Source of the DNA: Neoceratodus forsteri
Taxonomy: Eukaryota; Chordata; Ceratodontiformes; Ceratodontidae
Assembly (NCBI GenBank): GCA_016271365.2
Contig: CM028129.1
Coordinates: 842,474,001-842,538,000, forward strand
Direction of reading: 5' to 3'
DNA length: 64,000 bases
A program made the position numbers and the translations under genes. The notes under the pieces are model-generated. The model ran no database searches and was not told where the DNA came from. It saw nothing but the letters and a program-made list of their open reading frames with translations. Shown piece after piece: positions 21,481 to 33,832 of the stretch. Positions within the stretch are counted from its first letter, which is position 1, and every line of letters begins with the position of its first letter.

Positions 21481-24400
21481 CCTGTGTGTAGGGGAATCTT
21501 TAGAGGTTAGGAAGGACCATCATGGTTTGAGAATGACTCTGTAGGCTGTTTATATGTCAACTACCACCCCATTCTCCACATGATTATACTGTTGTTTAGA
21601 GACTATACAGGGAAGGGCTGCAACCCCCATTGTGTATAGCAGGGACCACTTTGCATCAGCACTTGTAACTAAGAAGAGGGTAGTCCATGTTTACATGTTT
21701 CAACATTTCAACTGATGTCTAGTTCCCCAACCTGTAGTTTTATAAACACTGGGCCTATCTTTGAAGGCCACATCCTCTCTATCAATATTATATACCTTCA
21801 GAATGTTCTTCCAGCCTCCAAACTCAGTGCACTTGCACGAAACATAGGGCTTCAAAAAATGTTGAAGCACACCATATTCTATTCTACTGATGCATTCATT
21901 TAGTAAAAGCAGTACCACCACATTGAAACAAGAGTGGAATGGACTAGCACCCCAGCATTCTACCCAAATGGGTGTCTTCATCAGGGAGCCATCAGAGAAT
22001 GTTGTTTACCTTAGATCAAGTCTTGATGAAGTGTTAGCAAAGTGTTCATGCAAACCTTTGTAACCTCTCAGTTAGACTTCTATAAATGCTTACTTAAAGG
22101 GACTTGAGGCTATCTCCTTGTTAGGCTCAAACGTGTTAATAATTCTGCTGCTGCTTTTTGCTATCTTTCTCAATGAAGCTGAATCACATCACCCCTGTTT
22201 GTACTTGCTTCCTGTTACACAATGAACTAATAAAACAAATTCAGTGTTTGTGTTAACAGGCTTAAAATGTCGGGCAGTAAAGTACATTGCCTGATTTAAA
22301 TCTAGAGCGCTGCCCTACTCATTCTTTGTGGTCTTCCTATTCTTGCCTATTGACTGTTCCACTGGGGAATTTAAAATGTATTGATTGATATGCATTTAGC
22401 TGTTATGCCCCAGGTATTTGTAATACAGTGCCCAAAGGAACATTGTCATGTTGTAATCCTTGAGCTTTTTAAAGGTTTTATCCTCAAAGAGTATTTGCCA
22501 TAGATACAGAAACTCCATTATGAACAGAGCCTAATTTTAAGACATATTTGTTTGATTGTGTGACATGTAGAATATTGTTTGTCATTTGTAAGCTGGCATG
22601 AGTAGTAGTTTGAGATAATTTTAGAAATGTATTATAGAAAATAAATCTGCATTATACAGTGTGGTCAGGAAAATAATTGAATGACACTTGTTCACATTGT
22701 TTATTTTCCATTTTTCCAGATACCTGAAATGGGGCAATGTGCAATGAACAATATTATATTTCTGGTCTTGAGGCAGCTTTTATCAGTTTCTTAGCCCCTT
22801 CTTTTTCATTGTCTCTTAACTCAAGCAGCACATTGGCATAATGTGAATACTAAGTACGCAGTTCTTCATGGCCTCAGAATTTGTCCTTCGTGGAATATGA
22901 CCCACCTTTATACTAGAATAAGCTAGCCAGTGGCTTGATACAGATGTGTTAGCCTGACAAATTTGTGCTGATTAAGATTATTTGTGAGACAACTGCAGAT
23001 TCACTGCCTACAGTATGTAGTGCAAGATTTAGCAGCTTAGTGGTGTATTTTATGGTGCCACTGTGGGAATAAGACACTGATCTCCTAGGGTTATACCTTT
23101 TTAAGCCCTTTACAGCTGATCTGTGTTTCATTTTAGTCATGAAAGAGTTTATTCAAGCCCAGGGCCATGAGGTGAAAGGGCAATGCTTTGAATTGCCATC
23201 CAGCCCTGATCCCGATACTAGTTGTGCTACAGGAATCCCTAGTCTGGTAAATACTAAAGTATATGTTCAAGTTTTTTTCCAAGATTTTGTAAATTTGGCA
23301 ACACAGATGTGCTGCAGGTTTCTATGACTAATTCTAACAATCTGCCTTTGATTTTACAAAGGGCTGACACACTGGCATTTACTGTCAAGCACCTGGTGTG
23401 GACAAACATTCACTAAAAATGTCAGATATATCAAAACTAAGATCTGCACGATGACAGGCACACTATGTCTAACCCAGCTTTAACTTTTCAAGATGTTCAA
23501 ACCTTTACAGTGCAAGTGAGGTAGACATGTACAGGTGTTCCTTTATTTACTTTGGTTTTCATTTTATCCATTTTTACATTCTATTTGACTGTTCCAGTTC
23601 AGAAACATGCAACCCAGCTTTGTGGATGGATAAGCAGAGCTAATGAAATTTTTTTCTGTTTAGGGGAAAACTGTAGCACATTTTCCTGTACATTTTACTG
23701 TTGAACGTATAGTGTGACTAGTTCATCCAAATGTGTAAATTAATTAAATAAGGACAAAACATACAAATGCTGGTCAATAGAAAAAGCTAGACCCATCACA
23801 TAGTAAATATTTCCATCATATAACTATGTGACAGATACTGCATTTGGCTAATACAGTAACTCAGACTTCTAATGCTTATAAAACTAGTTGCAGATCTAGA
23901 AATTACAGTAAGAGTGACAGGGGCACAGGCAGGTAAAAAGTCCTTGCGACCTGGCACATAGGTAGAATTTTAATCTAGATTTATGTTGGAAGCAATGTCT
24001 CACTGCTGAGGCACTAGTTGAACTCAATTGATTTTCGCTGAAGCATATGCCTTGTCTGGTCCCATTCTTGTGCCACTTCCATATAGAACTACAAGTTTTC
24101 AGTACTAGACAATTACCTGCTCTGATACATTTTGTAACTGTACTGTATATAGGGTATATAAATAGGTATCTGATAGTTTAATGCATAAGCACGGGATTTT
24201 ACCAGAATATTGTACCCTCTTATTCAGCCTGGGTTTGTTTAACCCTTTGTCTGTCAGCGTTAAGGAAATGAGTATCACAAAATGTGGGTAAATACAGCAT
24301 CACAGAAAACCAAGTAAATCAGCATAGTTAAGCTACTTGGTTAAGAAAAAATTAAAGGTGGACTGTTTCCTATTTCCCTAGATTAAACTTTCATTTTTCA

Positions 24401-24780
24401 TATTTTACTCCAGAGCAATTTAAACTTTTAACAGGTATATATACACAATCACCTAGAATTTGCTTTCTGGGTGTGGATAAAACTGGAATGAATTATGCTC
24501 TCTCCACAATCAGCACCTGAATTTTATCTCTCAAAGATCTGACAATGGGAGCCCATGTTTGGCTATGTCTAGTCATCTCCAAAGGAATTAGTTTTGGAGT
24601 GGAAACCTCTATAGTACTAGAAGATTTAAGTACAGTATATCAGTACAAGTATCAGCAATGAAATGTCACATCAGTTTGCCAGATTGATTGCACTTGGCTC
24701 CAGATTTTACCTGTTCAGTTCAGAGAGCAACTGCTAACCTATATATAATGAACATGAGAAACCAGTTGCATGAAGCTATC
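21481..24780. other. Long non-coding stretch
   Basis: Over 3 kb of AT-rich DNA without recognisable protein, RNA gene or tandem repeat. A short CAGTGTGGTCAGGAAAATAA stretch at about 22658 vaguely resembles a Tc1 end but has no partner. Confidence 0.5.
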
Positions 24781-24785
24781 ATACC

Positions 24786-24985
24786 ATGGGAGGCAGTATA
24801 ACGTAGTGGGTTAAGGCTCTGAGCTGCAGATCTGGAAACCTGGGTTTGAATCCCACAGCTGCCTAGGTGCATACTGTGTGATCTTCAGCAAGTCACTTAA
24901 CTTCCTTGTGCTCCCCGGTTGCATCTGGAAACAAGCTTTGGCTTAGTGTGCAACTTCTGGTTAAACAATCTTCCTTTTCCTATAC
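24786..24985 (+). repeat. CORE/MIR-like tRNA-derived SINE
   Basis: A plus-strand SINE with a tRNA-like head: GTAGTGGGTTAAGGCTCTGA (A-box region, 24803) and GGGTTTGAATCCC (B box, 24842-24854). A MIR/CORE-like block follows: CTGTGTGATCTTCAGCAAGT then CACTTAACTTCC. The same block occurs in the SINE at 55165-55385. The 3' tail is poorly defined. Confidence 0.8.
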
Positions 24986-25132
24986 AAGGAAAGTAATTAG
25001 TTTTGTTCAGTGCCACTAACACACACTGTAACCCAAAGCACATTGCATGCCATGAACAATCAGCCAGTAGGTGAGTGGACACACTAAGTGAAGGGATGTG
25101 GAGACAGGCTAAGGGAAACTCAAGAAAGTTAA

Positions 25133-25175
25133 TCAGTGAGAGAGTGAGAGAGTGAGAGAGTGAGAAAGAGAGTCA
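25133..25175. repeat. (GAGAGAGT)n simple repeat
   Basis: About five GTGAGAGA units, degenerate at the right end. Confidence 0.8.
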
Positions 25176-25196
25176 CTCTCAGTCACACTGGATGGT

Positions 25197-25224
25197 GCTA
25201 AGTGGCCACACTGGCCACTTAGTG
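25197..25224. other. Short perfect hairpin
   Basis: CTAAGTGGCCA and TGGCCACTTAG are perfect inverted arms of 11 bases separated by three (25198-25222). Confidence 0.8.
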
Positions 25225-25389
25225 TCATTTGTGACATAGCAATCCAGTCAAGGTAAAGTATGCTCAGCTGGGATTGCAACCACTTCATGAGTGGTTGTCA
25301 AAGTTTTCTTGACTGTGAGAGGATGTGGGAACATTTAGATGACTGGTTGTTGCTGCCTGTGCCTCTTCCAGATTCCACTAGATGCCAGG

Positions 25390-25840
25390 TACTAACGTTT
25401 GGCTGTGGAAGTGGGTGAGGGTGATGGAGGACACTTGACCAGCAGGATACTAGCTATCAGGTCACTAGGTGGGGGGATGGGTGACCCTAGGACTACCTGG
25501 GTCCAAAATGAAAGGAGGGGGCTATGAAGGGTGGACTTTTTCTGTTGGAACTTCTGTACATTAACCAGTGCAACAAGAATGCAGCATGTCTTTGTACATG
25601 CACCTGGTAGAACATCAAGCAGCTTCCTAGTTGCAGGCACTATCCAGCTTGTTAGTAGATGCAAATCCTGTTTGCACTGTCTAGTATCTATGATCTGCAT
25701 TGTACTGCTGTTACAAGGGGGACTCCTCCTACTGTGACATGCACACAGTTTCATGTATGGCACTGTCAGGTGGTGGCAGTGGTGCAAGGGTGCATCCAGT
25801 TTACCCCTATTTTGTGCTGCCCCATGTGATTAGGAACAGG

Positions 25841-25882
<42 letters not shown>

Positions 25883-26660
25883 GGTGAGGGGGAGAGAGAA
25901 GGAGGTGGAAACAGGGCAGAAGTTAAGCAGAGGGAGTTTAAGTGACTTGCTCAAAGTAACTCAGGGACTGTTATATTAAGGTGGCCAGGATATGCATCCT
26001 GGCCATGGCACTGTGCTCCCAATGCCTGTCCACACCAGATGATATCCTCATCCCCCTGCAACCATGCTCCACTAGTGCAGAGCCCCATATTGAGGCAGGG
26101 ATGGCAGAGCAGGTCCAGACCATGGGTATCCAATCTGATGCCATTGCCAATCTGTGAGGGGATGCCTTGCCTACACAGAGGATAGGGAATGTCTGGATAC
26201 AACAGTCCTCAAGGACTGTCATATCACTATCAAAAAGCATATCTTTTGTAAATGAACACTGGTTAGTGCCTGTTAAGCTCCCAGTCCACTGCAGATGCTA
26301 CTAGAGTTGGGGGATGGAGGAGACAGGGCTGATCAGCCCCAGAATCCTGTTGTGTGGGTAGATGGAGGACATGTATAGCTGCTACTAAAACAGGTGTAGT
26401 GACCCCCCCCCGCTGGCCTGCCACACCACAGTGTTTCCATCCAGTATCAGACACATAGCTGCTTATGCCCCATGACCCACTTCCCAACTTGTTCTCCTGC
26501 ATATCCATGTGGGTGGGTCAGGGACTGCATGCTGACTGGGCAAGCAGCAACACTGTGGATCCTGCAGAGTGCCTTAATGGTGCACATCCAGTGCACTGAG
26601 ACACTCCATTGCTTTTCCCTGCCCTCTACATGTTTGCAAGGGCCAGGAACCTTTTGAGTA
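25390..26660. other. Unassigned region, moderately GC-rich
   Basis: Several frames of 60-131 codons on both strands (for example minus 25787-25392 and 26240-25951), none with a motif I recognise. GC content is higher than in the flanks, so it could be a decayed element. It contains a GA microsatellite at 25844-25871. Confidence 0.3.
25844..25871. repeat. (GA)n microsatellite
   Basis: Uninterrupted AG dinucleotides, followed by purine-rich sequence to about 25910. Confidence 0.9.
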
Positions 26661-29600
26661 TTCGGCTCTAAGTGAATAAAAGACTGTGGTTGGATCCAAA
26701 CTTAGGTCTCCAGGTGCACAGCTCTGTATTTTAACCACTTGCAAGATTTATAAACTTGGTGCAACCTTACTGCATTAATTGCTTGTTTTGTCACATTTGT
26801 AAAGGTAAAATAACACACCTCTGTCTTGTATAAAATGCTAAAAATGACTAATGAAATGAAAGACTTATATGTGGTTACTATTTAGATTTTCTGCAGGGTG
26901 TTGCTAGCCAACACCTGGCTGCAACAATACTACTAGATATCGGTTATCGCTCCTCCCATGTTTGTTTTGCAAGCAAACTTCAGTTTGAAAATGAATAGGC
27001 TTTTATGCCATACTTGAAAATCCACTGAATCAATACCTGTACATTGAAAATATAACTTCCGTAGGTTAGAGTGACTGTTGATCTTACAACAGTCATTACT
27101 GATCACCTTCTTTCAAAATTTCAAGTACATTTCTTTCATTTTACATTGAAAAACAAGAATATCAGATAATGGAAAAGTATTTTCTCTATGCTGAGCACCA
27201 GTTACTCCCAATGTCAAATACTTTTTAACATAGTATTTGAGAGAGACTTCCCCATTGCCCTGCATACATTTCAGCCACTTAATAAAAATGCTCCTGGATA
27301 TGCATGAGGAATGTTTATATTCCCAGTACTTCTAAGACATGAATTTGGTAAATGAGGTTATGTCTCAAAATGTTTCACTTGTAACCTTTAACAGAATAAA
27401 CAGACTTTCAATTGCTTCAGTCTGGGCTGAACTTGAAAACTGAATTGAGAGACACAGTAGTAATGCATTGAATAGTTTTGATGCTGGTGACCTGTGTTCA
27501 GGACCAACCTGGGATGTTGTAGTGCTGGCTGGGGTGAGTAGGATGCTCTTCTCCTATGGGGAGAGAGGGCAACATTCTCTGCTGGAGAACTACCACCCAG
27601 GTGACTGCAGTTGATGATGAGGATGGAGGCGATTGAGGAAGGGAGGGAGAAGGTAGACTGGTATCTGAGGGCAAACAATTGTGTGTGAATGCATAGCATG
27701 GTACCCGAACCAACTGTGTCCTTGGGGTTGGGAAAAACAAAGCAGAACCCCCAGAATGTAGTAGCATGATGCTGGCACAGTAAGGACTCATGACTGTGGC
27801 ATATCATTGTCAAGCCCCCCCCGGTGGGCTCCAACACAGGACAGAATGCCCTGTGGACTCCAGGAGGACAGGTAAGTGCAAGAGAAGGAGGTGGATGGTG
27901 CTGGGTGGTTGCCAGGTGGTGGTAGGCAGCTCTGCTGACAAGAGAATAAAATAAAGATGTATTCTTGCACTGAAAAACTGTTTGTGCTTAGCTAGTCCCG
28001 TACCTTACCATTGCACTTACAGTGCAGCTGTTCTTTATTTGCAGTACCAGCTTTACACAGTAGAAATTTACATGGCACCATACAGTGTTAGAAGACTTGC
28101 TGGTAATCAGAAAATGTTTGTAAAGTGCTGTGACATCCTGTCAGTGCAGATGATGTGGTCTCCTGGTGTTGTTCTTGGCTGTCTGGCTTCAATGTGTGCC
28201 AGATTAAAACTGCTGGCATGGACAATGCCTACAATGTTTGGCAGATATCCTCTCCTCCTTCTTCTTACACGAGATCTCCAGGAAATGCCTTGCTAATTTG
28301 GTAGATTAAGGAAGCATCTTACAGCTACGTTAGGGGATAGAACTGGAAAAGCAGACCAAGCTATAGTTTAGTAAAGGTCTTGTAAGATGATCAGTTGCAT
28401 TTTTTGGACTAAGATTGGCTTTTTAAATATTTCATTACAGATGCTATCATTTTCATTTAGATTAAGTATGTTGTAGTTTACTGTGTGTGAGCTCCTGTGA
28501 AATGTAATGAAAAAATAATGTATTGAAAAAATACAATGCACAAAATGGAGGGATGGGCTGCTTCCAGGGAACTGGCTGTGCTCTTTGTAAACTGTTTGAA
28601 TTAGCCAGCAATGAACAAGCGCATACCCACCATCCAACCTTCAACAAAAAAGGGTTAGGCACACAGCATTAACATGCAGAATTGTACTTTTTTAATTACT
28701 TGCAAGTTTCCATGCCACGTGAATTGCAAAAGTACAATATCAGGGGAGCAGAAGCAGTGGTTAGATCAGAAATGTTTAGGAGGGGGAAATGTAATCTGTA
28801 TATATGTGTAGGAGGAGGAACTCTCCATAGTATTCAAAGGAGAAAGGTGTCAGAGGAGGTGGAACTGAGTTCCTTTGATTTCTTGCCCAATGCAACCCCT
28901 AGGCTGCAGAAGGCTAGAAGCACCAAAAAAGATGTCACAGGAGAGGGGTCTAACATCTGACATTTCACACTAGATTAGCTCGAAGACACACTATGTTTGA
29001 TAATGGTACACATAATATATTCTTGAACTATACATTGGTGCATCTTTTCTTTTTAGAGATGGCATAGGAAAGTCATTTTGCAAAACTACTGAAAAAGAGT
29101 TTATGCTAAATGTATTTTTTCTCTGAAATATGCTACTAGTTTAGATCTAATTTTACAGTATGGGCAAGGCCATCGGAATTCTATGGTTCTGCACCCACAG
29201 AACTGCTCATCAAGCTTGTTTTCTGCTGGAGAACATGTGCTACCTAATTCATCATTTGTGATAATTTTCATTGAAATATGCAAGTCTTTCACAGTTCTAG
29301 ACTCCCCTCATTTATCCTCAAGTCCCTCAGTTCTCAATATCTGTTGCCATTAGTGGCATCACATCATATATTAGCCAATTACTGGACAGCAATCCACCAC
29401 AGAAATAAACAATTCCTACCACAGAAGTGGAACAAGCATGCCATAGAAGTCTAAAAGCTCTGCACAAAACTTTGGGCTGAAATGCCTCACAGAAACAAGG
29501 CCCTACATTCAGAACTCAGCCCAGCAGCGGAGACAGAATTCGGGGATTGCCAGAGCCTTTAAGAGGTAAAGTGTCCTGCACTACAGCCTGACTGTTGTGA

Positions 29601-30045
29601 GGCACTTCCCACCCCCCACTCAGGGTCGGCGCTCCATATATTGCTGCTGGCAGGTGATGTGGTGTGACATGTGACCTACCCTCCTTTTTACTAAGTGTCC
29701 ACTTTCCCATTTGCAGGTTATACACACCATCCACTATGAGTCACTGCACTTTCCATTCTAGCTGCTCTCTCAACTCTATACCCCTCCTAGCTACCATTTT
29801 ACAGCTGACCCACTAGAGGTCACTGCAGTTCCCTTTGATTCCTTCTACAACCTACTTTCTGCACTTCTCCTTCAGCCTATCTCTAAGCACCTGCTAGTAT
29901 CAAACCTGATACCCTTCTCTCTAAATTCTACTGACTATCCTCTGAGCCAATGAACCAGGCCAACAACTTCCTCTATTTTCATACTCTTAACCATTCCTCA
30001 CTCCTCCTTTTCTGAATTAAAAAATTGAGCCTGTCTACACTCTGT
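26661..30045. other. Long stretch without recognised genes
   Basis: Mainly AT-rich non-coding DNA. A GC-richer part at 27390-28300 holds a minus-strand frame of 149 codons (27837-27388) without any known motif. I see no repeat units or RNA structures here. Confidence 0.4.
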
Positions 30046-30049
30046 CCCT

Positions 30050-30475
30050 GAGCTGTGTTCAAACCCAGTACCTGTGCAGTCAGAGTCAGCTGCTCTACCT
30101 CTGCACCACATTGCCTACCTAGTTTATTACTACTTTCTAAGCCTTTAATCACTTACCCCTCCAAACTGCCAAAATATAAGTTTACCGCTTCTTCCTTGCA
30201 GGATTTAAACCCTGCACCCTTATTTCCAAGGTCCACAGTTCCACCACTCACCTAGAACACCTGCCTATTTTTTACTGCAGGATCTCAAAACTATAAAGAA
30301 CACACTAACCCTGTGACACAACTAAAGTGTTATCTAAGTGCTTCTGCAAACCTTGAATCTGACTCCCTGCTGCTACAGCCACTAGTCTAGCTCTCTCCAA
30401 CTACCCTGATCAAGACTTGAACCTGGTACTATACACTTCACACACATACTCTACCACTACACCATAGCAGCAACT
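30050..30475 (-). repeat. Cluster of three decayed tRNA-like SINE heads
   Basis: Three minus-strand segments resemble tRNA halves with A and B boxes. 30120-30055: GTGGTGCAGAGGTAGAGCAG, then CTGGGTTTGAAC. 30260-30199: TGAGTGGTGGAACTGTGGAC, then GCAGGGTTTAAATCC. 30475-30412: ATGGTGTAGTGGTAGAGTAT, then CCAGGTTCAAGTC. They are diverged from one another. A cluster of SINEs or one compound repeat are both possible. Confidence 0.5.
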
Positions 30476-30917
30476 AGGCTCAGAGGTGATCTCTCACTAC
30501 TATCTCCCCTCTTTCATCCTAGTCCCCCCATTCTTTCCTCACTTCAGCTCCACCAGCCTTCCCAACTATGCACATGCATCCCCTGCTCACCAGCCTATCT
30601 CTTCTCCTCCTCCTCCTTCCTTTGCCTTCCACCAACCCTAGTGTCCCTACTAACCCTCAGCCTCACTACTCCAGTGTTCCTACCTACCCTCCTGTCCTCC
30701 CCTCCTCCTTTACCACTGCTCCTCCCCCTCCCTCCTCCTCCACACATCCCATATGCTCCTCTCCACCTCACCCCCCTTCCAGACATTACCTGTCCTCCCC
30801 ACAGCCCCCTTGCACTTCTGATCACTCAGGCCTTCTCTGCCTGTGCTACCCTACCCACCCCTTGTGCAACTAAACCCCTTCCTCATTCTATCACTCGGAT
30901 AAACTCTCCATCTGCCT

Positions 30918-31026
30918 CCCTCTGACCAGAGCACTTCTCCTCCTTCTACTCCTAACAGGGAACATACATCCCAACCCAGGCCCTGCCCCTCCCATCCACC
31001 CACTCAGCCCACTGGTCTTCAAGTAG
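30918..31026 (+). pseudogene. 2A-like peptide region of LINE-A
   Basis: In one frame the DNA reads TRALLLLLLLTGNIHPNPGP, then APPIHPL, and stops at 31024. NPGP preceded by a hydrophobic Leu run is the hallmark of 2A-like ribosome-skipping peptides (consensus D[VI]ExNPGP), which are known at the N-terminus of some CR1/L2/Rex1-group LINEs. Here the Asp is Asn and the Glu is His, so activity is doubtful. The endonuclease follows directly in the next frame. Confidence 0.6.
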
Positions 31027-31031
31027 CCTCC

Positions 31032-31530
31032 ATGAACATATGCAGCCTGCTGAAGAAATTTGGCGCCCTGCAGTGCTGGGCCTTGGCTCACCAACCAGAC
31101 ATCATAGCCCTGGTTGAAACCTGGCTGTCCAAATCAACTCCTGACTCATTTGTCTCCTCCCAGGCTATACCTTATACCGGAGGACCGAGTAAACAACGAG
31201 GGAGGCTGTGCAATCACACCAGGGACACAATACCTGGACATGCACTCCCACCCTGCCCTCATAAATGGGGCCCAGGCCCTACCCTCAGACTCACCCCAGA
31301 CCCCTCTAGGAGCCCTCTCTATCTCACCACAGCCTACGTTCCCCCAAAGAACCAGCACCCAGCCCTGGTATCTTTAACGGACTACCTGGCCACCCTCCAC
31401 CATAAGGCAGAACAAATCCTAGTGGGGGACCTTAATGTAAATTGGCTCAGCACCTCCTCATCCACCACCAGAGACTCATTTGCCACCCAAGATATGATGC
31501 AACTCGTCACCCAGCCCGAGACTTAACCTA
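31032..31530 (+). pseudogene. LINE-A APE endonuclease
   Basis: Starts MNICSLLKKFGALQCWALAH and QPDIIALVETWLSKSTPDSF, the N-terminal blocks of an APE-type LINE endonuclease. LTTAYVPPKNQHPALVSL and ILVGDLNVNWLS are the later catalytic blocks (31320-31460). A frameshift lies between 31150 and 31310: the frame that carries the C-terminal part (164 codons) passes through non-conserved sequence there. It ends at 31526; the following SDHxL block appears near 31605 in a shifted frame. Confidence 0.7.
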
Positions 31531-31609
31531 AGAATGGTACCAGCACCCTTCTGGATGTTATTATAACTTGACCCTGCGTCAAACCATCCAGGTCCTCCAG
31601 ACTCCCTGA

Positions 31610-32269
31610 GTGACCACTCCCTATCCTATTCCACTGGGTAGCCCCAATCCCAAACCCAAAGCCCAGACCACCCTCCATGGGTGCCTCCGCCCTGGTGGGC
31701 TGAAGAAACTTAAAGCACTCCTCACCCAGATAGACTGGTCCCCCATTCAGCAGGCAACCAACACTGACACTGCCCTCACCTTCTTCACTCACACCTTCAA
31801 CATGGCCTGTGATCTCTTTGCACCCTTAACCAAAATCCGGTCCAAAAAACAGAACACACCCTGGGTTAGCCCGCCCCTCCTACAATTACTTAGAAACCGG
31901 GATAACCTCTGGCACCTTGCCACTGAAACAGGTCGTCTGTCTGATAGGCAAGCATACAATGCAGCCCGGAATAAGTGCTCATGGGCCATCAGGAAAACCA
32001 AGGCAGACCATTACCAGGCCTCCCTTACCTCCTCCTGGGGCTCAGCCCGGACCTTCTGGGATAATATTAAGCAACTCAATGGTAAAGCTTGCTCCCCTGC
32101 CCCATCCCAGCTCACTAAAAATGGCACCACCTCCACCGAGCCTGCCACCATAGCTAACTGGTTCAACACCACTTTCACTGACCTTAGCTCAGTCCTCCCT
32201 AGTAATTTCTTTGACCCTCCCCCCAGCCAACCTCCCCCTGTCCTCCAGCACCCCAGCTTCCTCCTGTGA
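31610..32269 (+). CDS. LINE-A endonuclease-RT linker (open segment)
   Basis: An uninterrupted 219-codon segment corresponding to the region between endonuclease and reverse transcriptase. It contains SKKQNTPWVSPPLLQLLRNR, then AIRKTKADHYQASLTSSWGS, ARTFWDNIKQLNGK and ANWFNTTFTDLSSVLP. These are typical of the L2/CR1-group linker (PWF/W...LxxxKRxRxxxWR and FWxxIxxLxG blocks). It is part of ORF2, not a separate gene. Confidence 0.65.
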   Translation: MTTPYPIPLGSPNPKPKAQTTLHGCLRPGGLKKLKALLTQIDWSPIQQATNTDTALTFFTHTFNMACDLFAPLTKIRSKKQNTPWVSPPLLQLLRNRDNLWHLATETGRLSDRQAYNAARNKCSWAIRKTKADHYQASLTSSWGSARTFWDNIKQLNGKACSPAPSQLTKNGTTSTEPATIANWFNTTFTDLSSVLPSNFFDPPPSQPPPVLQHPSFLL

Positions 32270-32429
32270 AAGATTTCCACCCGGGAAGCCAGACCCATCC
32301 TAATCAGAGCTCTCAATGGCAACAATCCCGGCAGTGACTCACTGGACCCCAGCATCCTCAGGCTGGTGCTAGATGAAGTCCTTCCACCACTCACAAGCCT
32401 AATTAACAGTCACTCTGCCTGGGACAATT

Positions 32430-33220
32430 CCCCACAGCTTGGAAAGCAGCCATTATCACACCTATTCATAAAAGGCGACAGGTCATTGGCCAACAACTAC
32501 CGGCCAATCTCCATCCTCCCTCCCTCTCTAAAGCCCTGGAGAAAGTGGTGGCCATTCAAATCACTGATTATCTGGCTAAGCATAACATCTTATGCCCAGA
32601 GCAACATGGCTTCCATGCGGGTCACAGTACCAGCACTGCCCTTATTGAATTCTCCAACTTTATACACTCCTCCTTGGATACCAGCTCCCTAGCTGGTGCA
32701 GTGTTCATTGACCTCTCAAAGGCTTTCAACACTTTCTCCCATCCATTTCTGCTGAATGCACTCTTCCACACTGGTCTCTCGGCTGGCCCCCTGGCATGGT
32801 GCGCTAGCTATCTTGACACTCGATCTCAGTGTGTAAAAATTAATAGCACACTCTCCGATACCCGTCCCATTCTCTCTGGGGTCCCCCAAGGCTCCATCCT
32901 GGGCCCCCTTCTCTTCTCGCTGTATCTGAACACCCTGCCCAGTGCATGCCCTGGCAAAATTCTACTGTATGCAGATGACGCTGTCCTTTTTGCCACCCAC
33001 TGCAATCCCATCTCCCTACAGGACTCCCTACAGCAGTCTTTCAACAGTGCCGAGGCTTGGTTTAAGGAGCGCAGACTCATCATCAATCTTAAGAAAACCA
33101 AAACTATGCTCTTTTCCCACCCCCAAAACAGAGCTAGCAACCACCCACTGTATATCCTTCCAAGTACCAACCAGCCACTAGAACAAGTCTGCTTTACAAA
33201 TACCTTAGGTTACTGATTCA
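32430..33220 (+). pseudogene. LINE-A reverse transcriptase, YADD intact
   Basis: Reverse transcriptase of an L2/CR1-group LINE. The first block (AAIITPIHK, about 32446) is in another frame. From 32545 it is open for 223 codons: CPEQHGFHAGHSTSTALIEF, VFIDLSKAFNTFSHPFLL, GVPQGSILGPLLFSLYLN and LLYADDAVLFATHC. The catalytic YADD at about 32970-32981 is preserved. The KAFDTVDH block has Asp changed to Asn (KAFNTFSH), which removes a usually invariant metal-binding residue, so the copy is probably inactive. Confidence 0.85.
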
Positions 33221-33832
33221 ACCTCACATTTACAACCACATCGACGCCCTAACATCCGCCACTAACACACGGCTTGGCATCCTATTCCGCCATAGAACCT
33301 GCCTTCCCCCAAATGCTCTCCGGCTAGCTGTTACATCATCCGTTCTGTCCCTTGTAGACTATGGTCTACCAGTATATGGTGCTGCCGACACCACTGCACT
33401 CAACAAAATTCACCTAACCCTGAATAAAGCGTGCAGATTGATTACTGGTGCCCCCAGGCTCACACACACCTGTCAGCTGTATGTCGATGCTAACCTGCTT
33501 ACCCTGGATGAATGGCTCCAATACCAAACCTGTCTCCTCACCAAAAAAACCCTACTCGGGCTCTCCCCAGGGTAACGGCATCCATCCACCAGAGCCCTCC
33601 CACCATTGCAACACGGTCTTCCTACAAGACCACTCTAAAGGTCCCCAGATCAAGAACCAGCCGTGGCCAGAGGTCCTTCTGCTGTAGAGCCCCAACCTGG
33701 TTTAACTCTCTCCCTGCCACCATCACCAATGCCATCACCATCTCACGTTCAAAACCACACTTGAACCACATCTTCCTTTCTGCTTCCAGCACTCCTGTCT
33801 CTGAATATAGCCTCCACCTCTGCTTCTCTTGA
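33217..33832 (+). pseudogene. LINE-A ORF2 C-terminal region
   Basis: After a stop at 33214 the coding sense continues in shifted frames with SSVLSLVDYGLPVYGAAD, LNKACRLITGAPRLTHTC and RSFCCRAPTWFNSLPATI, the usual thumb/C-terminal blocks of this LINE group. The ORF ends at 33832. Confidence 0.7.

Noticed and set aside
22655..22760. CAGTGTGGTCAGGAAAATAA resembling a Tc1 terminal repeat
   Set aside because: No TA-flanked inverse partner and no transposase remains nearby.
24786..24856. True tRNA gene
   Set aside because: A and B boxes are present but no cloverleaf-consistent stems; the MIR-like core downstream shows it is a SINE.
25392..26508. Possible Harbinger-type transposon genes
   Set aside because: Compared by eye with Harbinger transposase and Myb-like patterns; none of the expected blocks was found.
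27388..27837. Minus-strand frame of 149 codons
   Set aside because: No recognisable domain and overlapping open frames on the same strand; likely chance or decayed DNA.
30568..30925. Pro/Ser-rich plus-strand frames of about 100 codons
   Set aside because: Pyrimidine-rich low-complexity DNA at the 5' part of LINE-A; all three frames give similar composition, so coding is not supported.
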